Below, piece by piece: positions 33,594 to 41,648 of a stretch of 64,000 bases of DNA. The notes under the pieces were generated by a model. It saw only the letters and a program-made list of their open reading frames with translations, did not search any database and had not been told where the DNA came from. The translations under genes and the position numbers were made by a program. The DNA comes from Microvirga sp. VF16 (GTDB lineage: Bacteria; Pseudomonadota; Alphaproteobacteria; Rhizobiales; Beijerinckiaceae): contig NZ_CP069354.1 of the NCBI RefSeq assembly GCF_016864375.1, positions 4,127,501-4,191,500 on the forward strand, written 5' to 3'. Position 1 is the first letter of the stretch; each line of letters starts with the position of its first letter.

Positions 33594-34241
33594 ATGTATC
33601 AGCCGCCTCACTTTCGCGAAGATAACCTTGCGGTTCAACACGCTCTCATCAAGGCCCATCCGCTCGGGCTCTTGGTGACGTTCGGCAGTGCTGGGCTCGA
33701 GGCCAATCCCATCCCCTTCGTGCTGGATGCCTCCGCCTCGGCCTTGGGAACCCTCAAAGCCCATCTCTCCCGCGCCAATAGCCAGTGGCGCAACTTCGAC
33801 CTCGAGCAGGAAGCCCTCGTGGTCTTCCAGGGACCTGAGACCTACATCACGCCGTCCTGGTATGCGGCGAAGCGCGAGCACGGCAAGGTCGTGCCGACCT
33901 GGAACTACGCCATCGTCCAGGCCCGCGGGCGCCTGACGATCAAAGACGATCCGGACTGGCTGCTGCAGCAGATCACCGCGATGACGGACCTACAGGAGAC
34001 GCCGCGTCCGGAGCCCTGGACCGTGAGCGATGCGCCGGCGCCCTTCGTGGCCGCACAGCTCAAGGGCATTGTCGGCATCGAGATCGAGATCGCCCGGATC
34101 GAGGGCAAGTGGAAGGTGAGCCAGAACCGCGCCGAGGCCGACCGGCTCGGCGTCTCGGCAGGCCTGCGGCTCTCCGAGGACGATACCTCGCACAGGATGG
34201 CGGATCTGGTCGATGAGCGCGGAGCCCTGCGCCGTGAATGA
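33594..34241 (+). CDS. PaiB-like FMN-binding protein
   Basis: A 215-aa protein of the PaiB family (split-barrel flavin-binding fold). MYQPPHF at the N-terminus, PIPFVLD, WYAAKREHGKVVPTWNY and KGIVGIEIEI are the family blocks. B. subtilis PaiB is linked to negative control of sporulation and protease genes, and homologues are called FMN-binding negative regulators, but DNA binding is not clear from this sequence. Its stop overlaps the start of the AAC(6')-like gene by 29 bp. In B. subtilis paiB pairs with an N-acetyltransferase gene, paiA, so the pairing is the same kind. Confidence 0.9.
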   Translation: MYQPPHFREDNLAVQHALIKAHPLGLLVTFGSAGLEANPIPFVLDASASALGTLKAHLSRANSQWRNFDLEQEALVVFQGPETYITPSWYAAKREHGKVVPTWNYAIVQARGRLTIKDDPDWLLQQITAMTDLQETPRPEPWTVSDAPAPFVAAQLKGIVGIEIEIARIEGKWKVSQNRAEADRLGVSAGLRLSEDDTSHRMADLVDERGALRRE

Positions 34242-34701
34242 CGGGAACGGCCCGAGGATCGAGCCCTGCACCCTGCAATCGCTGGAGGAATGGGCGGCCC
34301 TGCGCCATGCCCTCTGGCCGGAGGGTCCGGTGCAGGAGCATCGCTCCGAAGCACAGGCCATGCTGTGGGAGCAGAAAAAGGCCGTGGCCTTCCTCGTGCG
34401 TCTGCCCGACGGCAGGGCAGCCGGCTTCGCGGAAGCGGCTCTGCGCCATGATTATGTAAACGGCTGCGAGACGTCGCCGGTCGCCTTCCTCGAAGGCATT
34501 TACGTGGAGCCGGACTACCGCAACCGGGGACTGGCTCGCATGCTGTGCAAGGCCGTCGAGGATTGGGCACGACGCCTCGGCTGCCGCGAATTCGCCTCCG
34601 ACGTCCTCCTCGAAAACGTTGGCTCACAGTGCATGCACAAGGCCCTGGGCTTCGAGGAGACGGATCGGGTCGTCTATTACCGAAAGCCGCTGTCGCGCTG
34701 A
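34213..34701 (+). CDS. GNAT acetyltransferase, AAC(6')-like
   Basis: A 162-aa GNAT protein. NGCETSPVAFLEGIYVEPDY-type sequence followed by RNRGLARMLCKAVEDWA (acetyl-CoA pyrophosphate loop) and FASDVLLENVGSQCMHKALGF matches the aminoglycoside 6'-N-acetyltransferase branch closely. Chromosomal members of this branch often acetylate other amines, so resistance is not implied. ATG 34213 lies inside paiB; GTG 34234, which has GGAG upstream, is an alternative start that would overlap the paiB stop by eight bases. Either way translation is coupled to paiB. Confidence 0.85.
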   Translation: MSAEPCAVNDGNGPRIEPCTLQSLEEWAALRHALWPEGPVQEHRSEAQAMLWEQKKAVAFLVRLPDGRAAGFAEAALRHDYVNGCETSPVAFLEGIYVEPDYRNRGLARMLCKAVEDWARRLGCREFASDVLLENVGSQCMHKALGFEETDRVVYYRKPLSR

Positions 34702-34707
34702 AGTGCT

Positions 34708-34941
34708 TCCCTCCCCCTTGCGGGGAGGGATGAAGGGTGGGGGTCGCAAAGTCAGAGCGCTACGCTGAATTAAGCAAGACAACACAGCCTCTACCGCGTC
34801 ATCACCGGCCTTGTGTCGGTGATCCCGATGGAGAAAGGCGCGGTGCGCTTCGGATCGGGATGGCCAGGAGAGGCCATGACGGGAAGGCTAACCCAGTCAA
34901 ACCACCCCCACCCCTGCCCCTCCCCGCAAGGGGGAGGGAAA
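34708..34941. repeat. MITE-like element with about 38-bp inverted ends, copy 1
   Basis: The left end CCCTCCCCCTTGCGGGGAGG...GGGTGGGGG and the right end CCCCCACCCC...CCTCCCCGCAAGGGGGAGGG are inverted copies of each other. The 160 or so bases between them include a copy of the ATCACCGGCC...GGTGAT hairpin repeat (about 34800-34824). A second, shorter element of the same design is at 36247-36411. The two flank the tag-HD gene pair. Confidence 0.7.
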
Positions 34942-34989
34942 AGCGGCGCGTCTCTTCCCGTTTGCCGACAGTCCCGCTACACACGTTCC

Positions 34990-35598
34990 ATGACCGACGG
35001 ACTGATCCTGCATCCCGACCATAAGACCCGCTGCTGGTGGCCCGGCACCGATCCCTTCTATGTCGAGTATCACGATACGGAATGGGGCGTGCCGGAATTC
35101 GACGACCGCGCCCTGTTCGAAAAACTCATTCTCGACGGCTTCCAGGCGGGCCTCTCCTGGATCACGATCCTGCGCAAGCGCGAGAACTTCCGCCGCGCCT
35201 TCGCAGGCTTCGAACCGGCGGTGATCGCCCAGTTCGATCAGGCGCAGGTCGAGGCCTTGATGCTCGACACCGGCATCGTGCGCAACCGCGCCAAGATCGA
35301 GGCGACGATTGCGGGCGCCCGCGCCTGGCTCGTCATCCAGGAACGCGGCGGCTTCTCGCGCTTTCTGTGGGATTTCATCGACGGACGCCCCGTGCAGACC
35401 AACGCGAAGACGCGCAAGGACGTGCCGACGGAAACGGAGGTCTCGCGCAAGATCTCGAAGGCGCTGAAGAAGGAGGGCTTCAACTTCGTCGGCCCCACCA
35501 TCGTCTATGCCTTCATGCAGGCAGTGGGCATGGTGAACGACCATCTCACTGGCTGTTATCGCCACGCGGAGTGCACCGCTCTCGCTGAGAAGCTTTAA
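34990..35598 (+). CDS. tag: DNA-3-methyladenine glycosylase I
   Basis: A 202-aa base-excision repair enzyme that removes 3-methyladenine from alkylated DNA. YHDTEWGVPEFDDRALFEKL and GFQAGLSWITILRKRENFRR are Tag signature blocks, and zinc-binding residues are present (Cys near the N-terminus in TRCWWPG, and His and Cys in CYRHAEC at the C-terminus). ATG 34990 was chosen because conserved sequence begins a few residues later; the upstream extension is repeat DNA. Its TAA is followed directly by the ATG of the HD hydrolase gene. No Ada-type regulator is adjacent. Confidence 0.95.
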   Translation: MTDGLILHPDHKTRCWWPGTDPFYVEYHDTEWGVPEFDDRALFEKLILDGFQAGLSWITILRKRENFRRAFAGFEPAVIAQFDQAQVEALMLDTGIVRNRAKIEATIAGARAWLVIQERGGFSRFLWDFIDGRPVQTNAKTRKDVPTETEVSRKISKALKKEGFNFVGPTIVYAFMQAVGMVNDHLTGCYRHAECTALAEKL

Positions 35599-36192
35599 AT
35601 GGCGAAGGAACCCCGCGTCTGGCAGCGGATGCTCTCCGGCCGCCGCCTCAACCTGCTCGACCCCTCGCCGCTCGATGTCGAGCTCGACGACATCGCCCAC
35701 GGTCTTGCCCGCGTCGCCCGATGGAACGGGCAGACAATCGGCGGACATATCTTTTCCGTGGCGCAACACAGCCTGCTGGTGGAAGCCATTGCGAGCCATA
35801 TCAATCCGGGCATGTCGCGCGAGTGGCGCCTCTCGGTGCTGCTGCACGATGCACCGGAATACGTGATCGGCGACATCATCTCGCCCTTCAAGGCGGTGAT
35901 CGGCGACGCCTACAAGACCATCGAGGCGGGTTTGCTCGGCGCCATCCATGTGCATTTCGGCCTGCCCGCCCAGCCGGCGGCAACGCTCAAGCGATTCATC
36001 AAGCAGGCCGACCGCCAGGCGGCCTTTCTGGAGGCGACGCATCTCGCGGGTTTCGGCCGCGAGGAAGCAATCAGGTTCTTCGGCCGGCCCGAGCCCCTGC
36101 CCCGGTCCGTGCTCGCCCTTCTGGAGCCCTGGCCCGTGGCGGAGGCCGAGGAGCGGTATCAGGTGAAAGTCATGGCGGCGCTGGCGGGGTGA
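35599..36192 (+). CDS. HD-domain phosphohydrolase (YfbR-like)
   Basis: A 197-aa HD-superfamily protein. GGHIFSVAQHSLLVE carries the first metal-binding His residues and LLHDAPEYVIGDIISP carries the HD dyad and following Glu; a later Asp in KQADRQAAFLEATHL completes the site. Related proteins include 5'-deoxynucleotidases, which would fit a nucleotide-pool role beside the DNA repair glycosylase, but the substrate is unproved. It begins immediately after the tag stop codon, so the two are one transcript. Confidence 0.87.
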   Translation: MAKEPRVWQRMLSGRRLNLLDPSPLDVELDDIAHGLARVARWNGQTIGGHIFSVAQHSLLVEAIASHINPGMSREWRLSVLLHDAPEYVIGDIISPFKAVIGDAYKTIEAGLLGAIHVHFGLPAQPAATLKRFIKQADRQAAFLEATHLAGFGREEAIRFFGRPEPLPRSVLALLEPWPVAEAEERYQVKVMAALAG

Positions 36193-36246
36193 AGATAGGA
36201 AAGCCGCTTCGTCCTGCAGGACTGGATGATTGTATAATCGAGGCGT

Positions 36247-36411
36247 GTTTCCCTCCCCCTTGCGGGGAGGGATAAAGGGTGGGGGGTCGAAAAGTCGGAA
36301 TATTACGCTTCTTCCAGATGACCAAGATCGCTACAGCGTCTAACTAGTTTACTCACTCACCCGGCTGCACTACCCCCACCCCTGACCCCTCCCCGCAAGG
36401 GGGAGGGAAAA
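36247..36411. repeat. MITE-like element with inverted ends, copy 2
   Basis: The same CCCTCCCCCTTGCGGGGAGG end as at 34708 and its inverted partner (CCTCCCCGCAAGGGGGAGGG) enclose about 85 bases unrelated to the interior of copy 1. It lies between the HD gene and the tyrosine phosphatase gene. Confidence 0.7.
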
Positions 36412-36432
36412 AGCAGCCCTGAGACCAACCCC

Positions 36433-36951
36433 ATGCCGACCCTGCACGTCTGCCCCCTCTCCCGCCTGCACGACACCGTGACGGCGATCCGCGCCAGCCA
36501 TGTGGTGAGCCTCATGAGCGTCGGCGCCGAGGTCGAGCGCCCCGCGACGATCGCAGCCGAGCGCCACCTCTTCATCGGCGTCAGCGATATCGTGGAGCCC
36601 AGGGAGGGCTATGTCCTGGCCGAGGCGGCGCATATCGAGCAGTTGCTCACCTTCGTCCGGACCTGGGGCCGGGAAAGTCCTCTCCTCTTCCATTGCTGGG
36701 CGGGAATCAGCCGCTCCACCGCCGCGGCCTATATCGCCGCCTGCGCGCTTAAGCCGGAGCGTGACGAAACAGCGATTGCCGCGGCCCTCCGGGAAGCCTC
36801 CCCCAGCGCAACGCCGAATGCCCGCTTCATCACCCTCGCCGACGATCTCCTGGGACGCCAGGGCCGGATGGTCGATGCGATCCGCGCCATCGGCCGGGGC
36901 GCCGAGGCTATGGAGGGCACGCCCTTCATGTTACAGCTTAACGGGCGCTAG
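36433..36951 (+). CDS. Protein tyrosine phosphatase-like protein
   Basis: A 172-aa protein with the Cys-x5-Arg phosphatase loop HCWAGISRSTAAA (nucleophilic Cys near residue 83, Arg six residues later), the hallmark of tyrosine and dual-specificity phosphatases. The N-terminal strand (LHVCPLSRLHDTV, VVSLMSVGAEVE) fits a small cysteine phosphatase of the type often annotated in Rhizobiales as a tyrosine phosphatase family protein. I see no general-acid Asp I can assign with confidence. It begins just after a MITE-like repeat and precedes the DUF2339 gene by 58 bp. Confidence 0.85.
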   Translation: MPTLHVCPLSRLHDTVTAIRASHVVSLMSVGAEVERPATIAAERHLFIGVSDIVEPREGYVLAEAAHIEQLLTFVRTWGRESPLLFHCWAGISRSTAAAYIAACALKPERDETAIAAALREASPSATPNARFITLADDLLGRQGRMVDAIRAIGRGAEAMEGTPFMLQLNGR

Positions 36952-37009
36952 CCGATTCCATCCGGAACGGCCGCGGCGCCATGCCAATTGCCGAGGCCTC
37001 CTCTTGGAC

Positions 37010-39694
37010 ATGATCCTTCTCGCCCTGCTGGTGCTCAGCATTCCGATCTGCGCCATCGCGGGATTGGTCCTCGGCCTCTCGGCGCGTGGCAGGCTCGATG
37101 CTCTGCACCAGCGCATCGCCATTCTCGAAGCTGAGTTGCGGTTGGCCAAGGCTCAGACCGGCGGCCAAACCGCTTCCGCGAGTGAAGCGCCTCCCGCTGC
37201 AACTCCTGAAACGCCGGTCGAAGAGCCCGTCGTCGTTCCCGAGCCGGAACCCTCCCGACCGACCGTGTCCGTGCCGACCGTTCAAGCCACGGTTCCGCAG
37301 CCGGCGCCAGCGCGCCAGGATTTCGAGGAGAAGCTCGGAGCCCGCTGGGCCGTCTGGATCGGCGGCATCGCGCTGGCGCTCGGTGGCATCTTCCTGGTGC
37401 GCTATTCCATCGAGCAGAACCTGCTCAGCCCTGGAACCCGCATCGCCCTGGGCGGGCTCTTCGCCCTTGCCCTGATCGGCGCCGGCGAATGGCTGCGCCG
37501 GCGCGAGCTGGAACTCGTTCTGCCCGGCATTCCGAGTGCGAACGTGCCCGCGATCCTCACAGCCGCCGGAACCTGCAGCGCCTTCGCCTCGGCCTATGCA
37601 GCCTATGCGCTCTATGACTTGATCACTCCGGCGACGACCTTCGTGCTGCTCGGCCTCATCGCGGTTCTCACCATGATCGCGGCGACCCTGCACGGCCCGA
37701 TCCTCGCCGCCCTCGGCCTGCTCGGCGCGATAGGAAGCCCACTCCTCGTCTCCTCCGACAAGCCGCAGCCCTGGGCGCTCGTGATCTATCTCGCCTTCGT
37801 GGTGCTGCCCGCCTATGGCGTCGCGCATCTGCGGCTCTGGCGCTGGCTTGCGCTCGCCGCACCCATCGGCGTGCTCGCCTGGACGTTTCTCATCTTCATC
37901 ATGGACGACACGGATGCCCTGCCAGCCATGGTGCATCTCGTCGTCCAGACCGGCCTTGCCGCCGTCTTTCTGGCGGTCATCCCCTACCGCCATGTTTCGG
38001 ACGCGGAATCCGGCATCGATTGGCCTGCCAGCGGCATTCTTTTCGCCTTCGGGCTGGCCGGCATCGCCATCTCCAGCTCGGTCATCGCCGGAGATGCCCG
38101 CCCGGTCTTCGTCGCCGCGATGGCGCTCGTCCTGCTCGCGACGGGCATCCGCTTCTCGTCAGCGGCTCCCGCCACCGCCTGGGCAGCGTTGACCGTCGCC
38201 GGCGCCCTTCTCGTCTGGCCGATTGCGGCTGAGATCGGCGGTACGCCCGAAAACCTGTTCTATCAGAGCGGCGATGCCTTTGCGGTGCGCCCCCATGCCC
38301 TTCAGGCCTATCTGGCGCTCGCTCTCCTTCTGCCGGCGGCCATCGCGGGCGCCAGCTTGGTCCGGTCTGCGCGCTCGCCCCATCTCGGTGTATCCACCGC
38401 TGCCTGGTATGCGGGAACGGCCGTCATCGGCCCGCTGCTGGCGCTCATCGCGGCCTATTGGCGGGTGGCGGAGTTCGAGCGCAGCCTGCCCTTCGCCCTG
38501 GTCGCGGGCGGGCTTGCCCTCGCCTTCATCGCCGCCGCCGGCTGGCTGAACCGCCAGCCCTCCAGCCCGGAGAACCCGATCCGCCTGACCCTCGGCGCCA
38601 CCGCCTCGGCGGCCCTCGCGGCGCTCGCGCTCGGCCTGACCTTCGCCCTCGACAAGGGCATGCTCACCGTCGCCTTTGCGCTCACGGCCCTCGGCACCGC
38701 CTGGGTCGCGGATCGGATCGCCATTCCGGCCCTGCGCTACGCGGTCGGCACCATCGGCGTGATCATCTTAGGCCGCCTGATCTGGGACCCGACCATCGTC
38801 GGCGGAGATCCTGGCCCGGTCCTGTTCAACTGGCTCCTCTGGGGCTACGGCGTTCCGGCCCTGGCCTTCCTCGCCGCCGGCCGCCTGCTCCAGCGCACGG
38901 GCCGCGACTGGACCGTGCGGCTGACGGAAAGTCTCGGCATCGCCTTTGCGGCCTTCCTGATCTTCTTCGAGATCCGCCACGCGCTCCGCGCCGGGGATCC
39001 GCTGGCCGCGACCACCGATCTTTTGGAGATCGGGCTTGTTGCGACAGAAAGCCTCGTCTTCGCACTCGTGCTCACGCGCCTCGACATCCGGCAATCCGAT
39101 CCGGTCTATCGCTGGGGCTCGCTGATCTTCAAAGCCCTCTCCCTCGTCCTCTGCGCGGGTGGACTTCTTCTCGTCGTTAACCCCCTGCTGACCGAGGACG
39201 AGGTCTTAGGCGGTCCGCTCTTCAACGCCCTGATCCCCGCCTATCTACTGCCGGCTGTCCTGGCCGCCGCGCTCGCTCTCATCGAGCGGCGCGCCCGGCC
39301 GCGCCCCTACAGCCTGTCCTCGGCCGTTTTAAGCCTGCTCCTGTTCTCGGCCTATATCGGCCTTGCGATCAGGCGGATCGCGGCGGGCCCCCAGCTGGCG
39401 CTTTGGAAGGGATTCACCCAAGGGGAGCAATGGAGCTATTCACTGGCTCTGCTCCTCATCGGCATCCTGCTGCTCGGCCTGGGCCTCGTTTTCAACAACC
39501 GCTCCGCTCGCCTTGTCTCGGCGGTCTATCTGGTGCTGGCCGTCCTCAAAGTCTTCATCGTCGACCTCGCCAATCTGGAGGGCGTGATGCGGGCCCTGTC
39601 ATTTATCGGGCTCGGGCTTGTTCTCATCAGCATCAGTCTCGTCTATCAGAGACTCCTCGCACGCCGACCAAGCGATGCCGCAATTCCATCGTGA
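37010..39694 (+). CDS. DUF2339 polytopic membrane protein
   Basis: An 894-aa inner-membrane protein. After an N-terminal helix (residues 1-25) comes a short coiled-coil (LDALHQRIAILEAELRLAKA), a Pro-rich linker (about 55-100), then the DUF2339 core opening with FEEKLGARWAVWIGGIALALGG. The rest is more than twenty hydrophobic segments to the C-terminus. The family is widespread in Gram-negatives but uncharacterised; polytopic design suggests transport or envelope assembly. ATG 37010 was chosen because the membrane helix begins there; the frame upstream overlaps the phosphatase gene in another phase. Confidence 0.9.
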   Translation: MILLALLVLSIPICAIAGLVLGLSARGRLDALHQRIAILEAELRLAKAQTGGQTASASEAPPAATPETPVEEPVVVPEPEPSRPTVSVPTVQATVPQPAPARQDFEEKLGARWAVWIGGIALALGGIFLVRYSIEQNLLSPGTRIALGGLFALALIGAGEWLRRRELELVLPGIPSANVPAILTAAGTCSAFASAYAAYALYDLITPATTFVLLGLIAVLTMIAATLHGPILAALGLLGAIGSPLLVSSDKPQPWALVIYLAFVVLPAYGVAHLRLWRWLALAAPIGVLAWTFLIFIMDDTDALPAMVHLVVQTGLAAVFLAVIPYRHVSDAESGIDWPASGILFAFGLAGIAISSSVIAGDARPVFVAAMALVLLATGIRFSSAAPATAWAALTVAGALLVWPIAAEIGGTPENLFYQSGDAFAVRPHALQAYLALALLLPAAIAGASLVRSARSPHLGVSTAAWYAGTAVIGPLLALIAAYWRVAEFERSLPFALVAGGLALAFIAAAGWLNRQPSSPENPIRLTLGATASAALAALALGLTFALDKGMLTVAFALTALGTAWVADRIAIPALRYAVGTIGVIILGRLIWDPTIVGGDPGPVLFNWLLWGYGVPALAFLAAGRLLQRTGRDWTVRLTESLGIAFAAFLIFFEIRHALRAGDPLAATTDLLEIGLVATESLVFALVLTRLDIRQSDPVYRWGSLIFKALSLVLCAGGLLLVVNPLLTEDEVLGGPLFNALIPAYLLPAVLAAALALIERRARPRPYSLSSAVLSLLLFSAYIGLAIRRIAAGPQLALWKGFTQGEQWSYSLALLLIGILLLGLGLVFNNRSARLVSAVYLVLAVLKVFIVDLANLEGVMRALSFIGLGLVLISISLVYQRLLARRPSDAAIPS

Positions 39695-39706
39695 GATGGC
39701 GCCAGG

Positions 39707-39973
39707 ATGAATACGGATAACCGCATGACCGATACCGCTTCCATCAAGACCCTCCCCTTCGAGAAGGCCCTGGCCGAGCTGGAGGACATCGTCCGCCGCC
39801 TCGAGCGCGGCGATGTGCCCCTGGAGGATTCGATTGCGATCTATGAGCGCGGCGAGGCCCTGAAGAAGCATTGCGAGCAGCTCCTCAAGAAGGCCGAGGC
39901 CCGCATCGAAAAGATCACCATCGGCCCCGACGGAGCCGCCTCCGGCACGGCGCCGCTGGACGTGGCGGAATAG
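39707..39973 (+). CDS. xseB: Exodeoxyribonuclease VII small subunit
   Basis: An 88-aa (or 82-aa) protein. LPFEKALAELEDIVRRLERG followed by LEDSIAIYERGEALKKHCEQ is the XseB signature, a helical hairpin that binds several copies to XseA to form exonuclease VII, which degrades single-stranded DNA. Met7 at 39725 is an alternative start with a GGAT element upstream. In many Rhizobiales xseB is followed directly by dxs; here two other genes lie between. xseA is not in the window. Confidence 0.94.
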   Translation: MNTDNRMTDTASIKTLPFEKALAELEDIVRRLERGDVPLEDSIAIYERGEALKKHCEQLLKKAEARIEKITIGPDGAASGTAPLDVAE

Positions 39974-39988
39974 GCCGCGCATTCAACA

Positions 39989-40016
39989 AGGGCTGCACTT
40001 TCCAACGAGCAGCCCT
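39989..40016 (+). terminator. Hairpin after xseB
   Basis: A perfect 8-bp stem AGGGCTGC / GCAGCCCT with a 12-base loop, 15 bp after the xseB stop. No T-run follows, so termination strength is uncertain. Confidence 0.4.
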
Positions 40017-40107
40017 GAATTCTTTGACATGGGGATTCGAGCACCCGTCGCCTTGCAGCCTTTGCCGGCCTGTGCAAACGTAATCACATTGGGATTGCGG
40101 GGGCAAA

Positions 40108-40632
40108 ATGCCGGCGACAGAAGTAATAAGTGCGACGGAAACGCACGAAGTTGAAGAATCAGCCAAGACCGATGCTTTCTTCGCAGCGTTTGTCGGGCCC
40201 AATCACGAAGCCTACGGTCGTGCACTGGAGAAGATGCGGGCAAAGGATCCCACCCTGCGCAAACTCCCACTGACGTGGTGCTGGCCGGCCTTCCTCATCA
40301 CCATTCCCTGGCTGCTTTATCGCAAACTCTATGGCTGGGCAGCCGGCCTAATCGGCGGAGGTATAATCCTTTCACTCGTTTTTCCAACGAGCTCGAATAG
40401 TGGGATGCTCGGACTCTACACAATGCTCGGCATGATGGGCAAAGCATTGTATGTCCAACACGCTCTTAAGCGCATCGAAAAACTGCGCATCCGCGCCACC
40501 AGCGAAGAGGAGCTTGAAATCTTGGTCAAGAAGGCCGGAGGCGTTTCCATCCCCGGCGCGGTCATTGGCACTCTTTTGTTCATCGGCTTCAACGTACTGG
40601 CCTTCATGAGCAGCGTCGCCGGGCGCGGCTGA
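40108..40632 (+). CDS. DUF2628 membrane protein
   Basis: A 174-aa protein with a soluble N-terminus and three to four hydrophobic segments (from LTWCWPAFLITIPWLLYRKL on). The segment F-x-G-P-N-H-x-x-Y at residues 28-36 and the following W-x-x-x-x-P-W-x-x-Y-R-K-x-Y pattern fit DUF2628. The function is unknown. It ends 5 bp before the GTG of the PrsW-like gene and is probably cotranscribed with it. Base composition is somewhat less GC-rich than xseB and dxs on either side. Confidence 0.82.
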   Translation: MPATEVISATETHEVEESAKTDAFFAAFVGPNHEAYGRALEKMRAKDPTLRKLPLTWCWPAFLITIPWLLYRKLYGWAAGLIGGGIILSLVFPTSSNSGMLGLYTMLGMMGKALYVQHALKRIEKLRIRATSEEELEILVKKAGGVSIPGAVIGTLLFIGFNVLAFMSSVAGRG

Positions 40633-40637
40633 CAGCC

Positions 40638-41645
40638 GTGCCGGATTATCTGCTGCGCTCGGCCGCTCTTTTCAGCGCTATCTTTCCTGTCGTCTGGCTC
40701 GGCCTGCTGCTCGTCTATGCATCTCGAAGAAGGATGATGGCGGAGGCTGCAAATGTGGCCTTCATTGCTGGATTCTTATCGGCCCTAACGGTCCTGATAT
40801 CTTTTCTCACCGCCTCATCGGTAGCAGAGGGCAATGTGATCGGTTTAAAAGGGGTGGTGGCTATCAGCTTCTTGCGCGCCGCCCTGCCCGAAGAGGCGGC
40901 CAAGCTCGCCGTTCTCCTCACGATCGTCTATCGGCATGAAGATATTCAAAGTCGTCTGGACTACATCCTGGCGGCCGGTTGGGTCAGTCTGGGCTTTGCT
41001 TGTCTTGAGAACATTTTCTATGTTTTCGGAGAGTTGAACGGCAAGGATAGCCGATGGCTGAGCATTGCCTTCGCTCGGGCTGTTACGGCCGTTCCAAGCC
41101 ACACCATCACTGGTGTGTTGATGGGTTGCCTGCTCGCACGGAGCGTCGACGAGAAGGCCCACAAGATATGGTGGATTGTTGGCGCATTTTTCGCGCCCTT
41201 CCTCCTTCACGGTCTTTATGACGTCTGCGTCCTGCCGCTTCGAAAGGAGTTCGCCGGGTTTCTTACCTTGATAGATCGCTGGTATTTTGCCTTCGGCCTC
41301 GGTGCCGTCATGACTCTTGAGGCTTGGCTCACCGCCTTTCTGATACGTCAGGGCCAAGTTCGATGGCGCAAGGCAGCGCCGCTGCCAAGCAGCGGATCCC
41401 GCTGGATCGAGCACTCCTTCACAGTATTCGTTGTCCTCACCGTCCTCCTTTCTCTCGGTCTGGTCGTCTTCGGTATCTTCGCGACCTGGAAAGGGAACTT
41501 CGGATCCGGTCTTGCGGGTGCTGGCATAGCTTGGCTGGGCATAGTCTACGTGACCTGGCTTCTTCGCGGACCGGTCAAGGTTGGCCTTTCCGATTTGACC
41601 CCCTCGCCTCAAGTCCCTATTTCAAAGGATCTGACCTCCGGCTGA
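40638..41645 (+). CDS. PrsW family intramembrane metalloprotease
   Basis: A 335-aa protein with about eight membrane segments. The PrsW/CPBP-type motifs are present in order: Glu85-Glu86 in LPEEAAK, FACLENIFYVF (about 120-130), His155 in SHTITGVLMG, and His191 with Asp195 in LLHGLYDV. PrsW in B. subtilis cuts an anti-sigma factor; the target here is unknown. The start is GTG 40638, five bases after the DUF2628 stop. Two genes inserted in an otherwise conserved xseB-dxs run suggest a later insertion. Confidence 0.88.
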   Translation: MPDYLLRSAALFSAIFPVVWLGLLLVYASRRRMMAEAANVAFIAGFLSALTVLISFLTASSVAEGNVIGLKGVVAISFLRAALPEEAAKLAVLLTIVYRHEDIQSRLDYILAAGWVSLGFACLENIFYVFGELNGKDSRWLSIAFARAVTAVPSHTITGVLMGCLLARSVDEKAHKIWWIVGAFFAPFLLHGLYDVCVLPLRKEFAGFLTLIDRWYFAFGLGAVMTLEAWLTAFLIRQGQVRWRKAAPLPSSGSRWIEHSFTVFVVLTVLLSLGLVVFGIFATWKGNFGSGLAGAGIAWLGIVYVTWLLRGPVKVGLSDLTPSPQVPISKDLTSG

Positions 41646-41648
41646 AGC

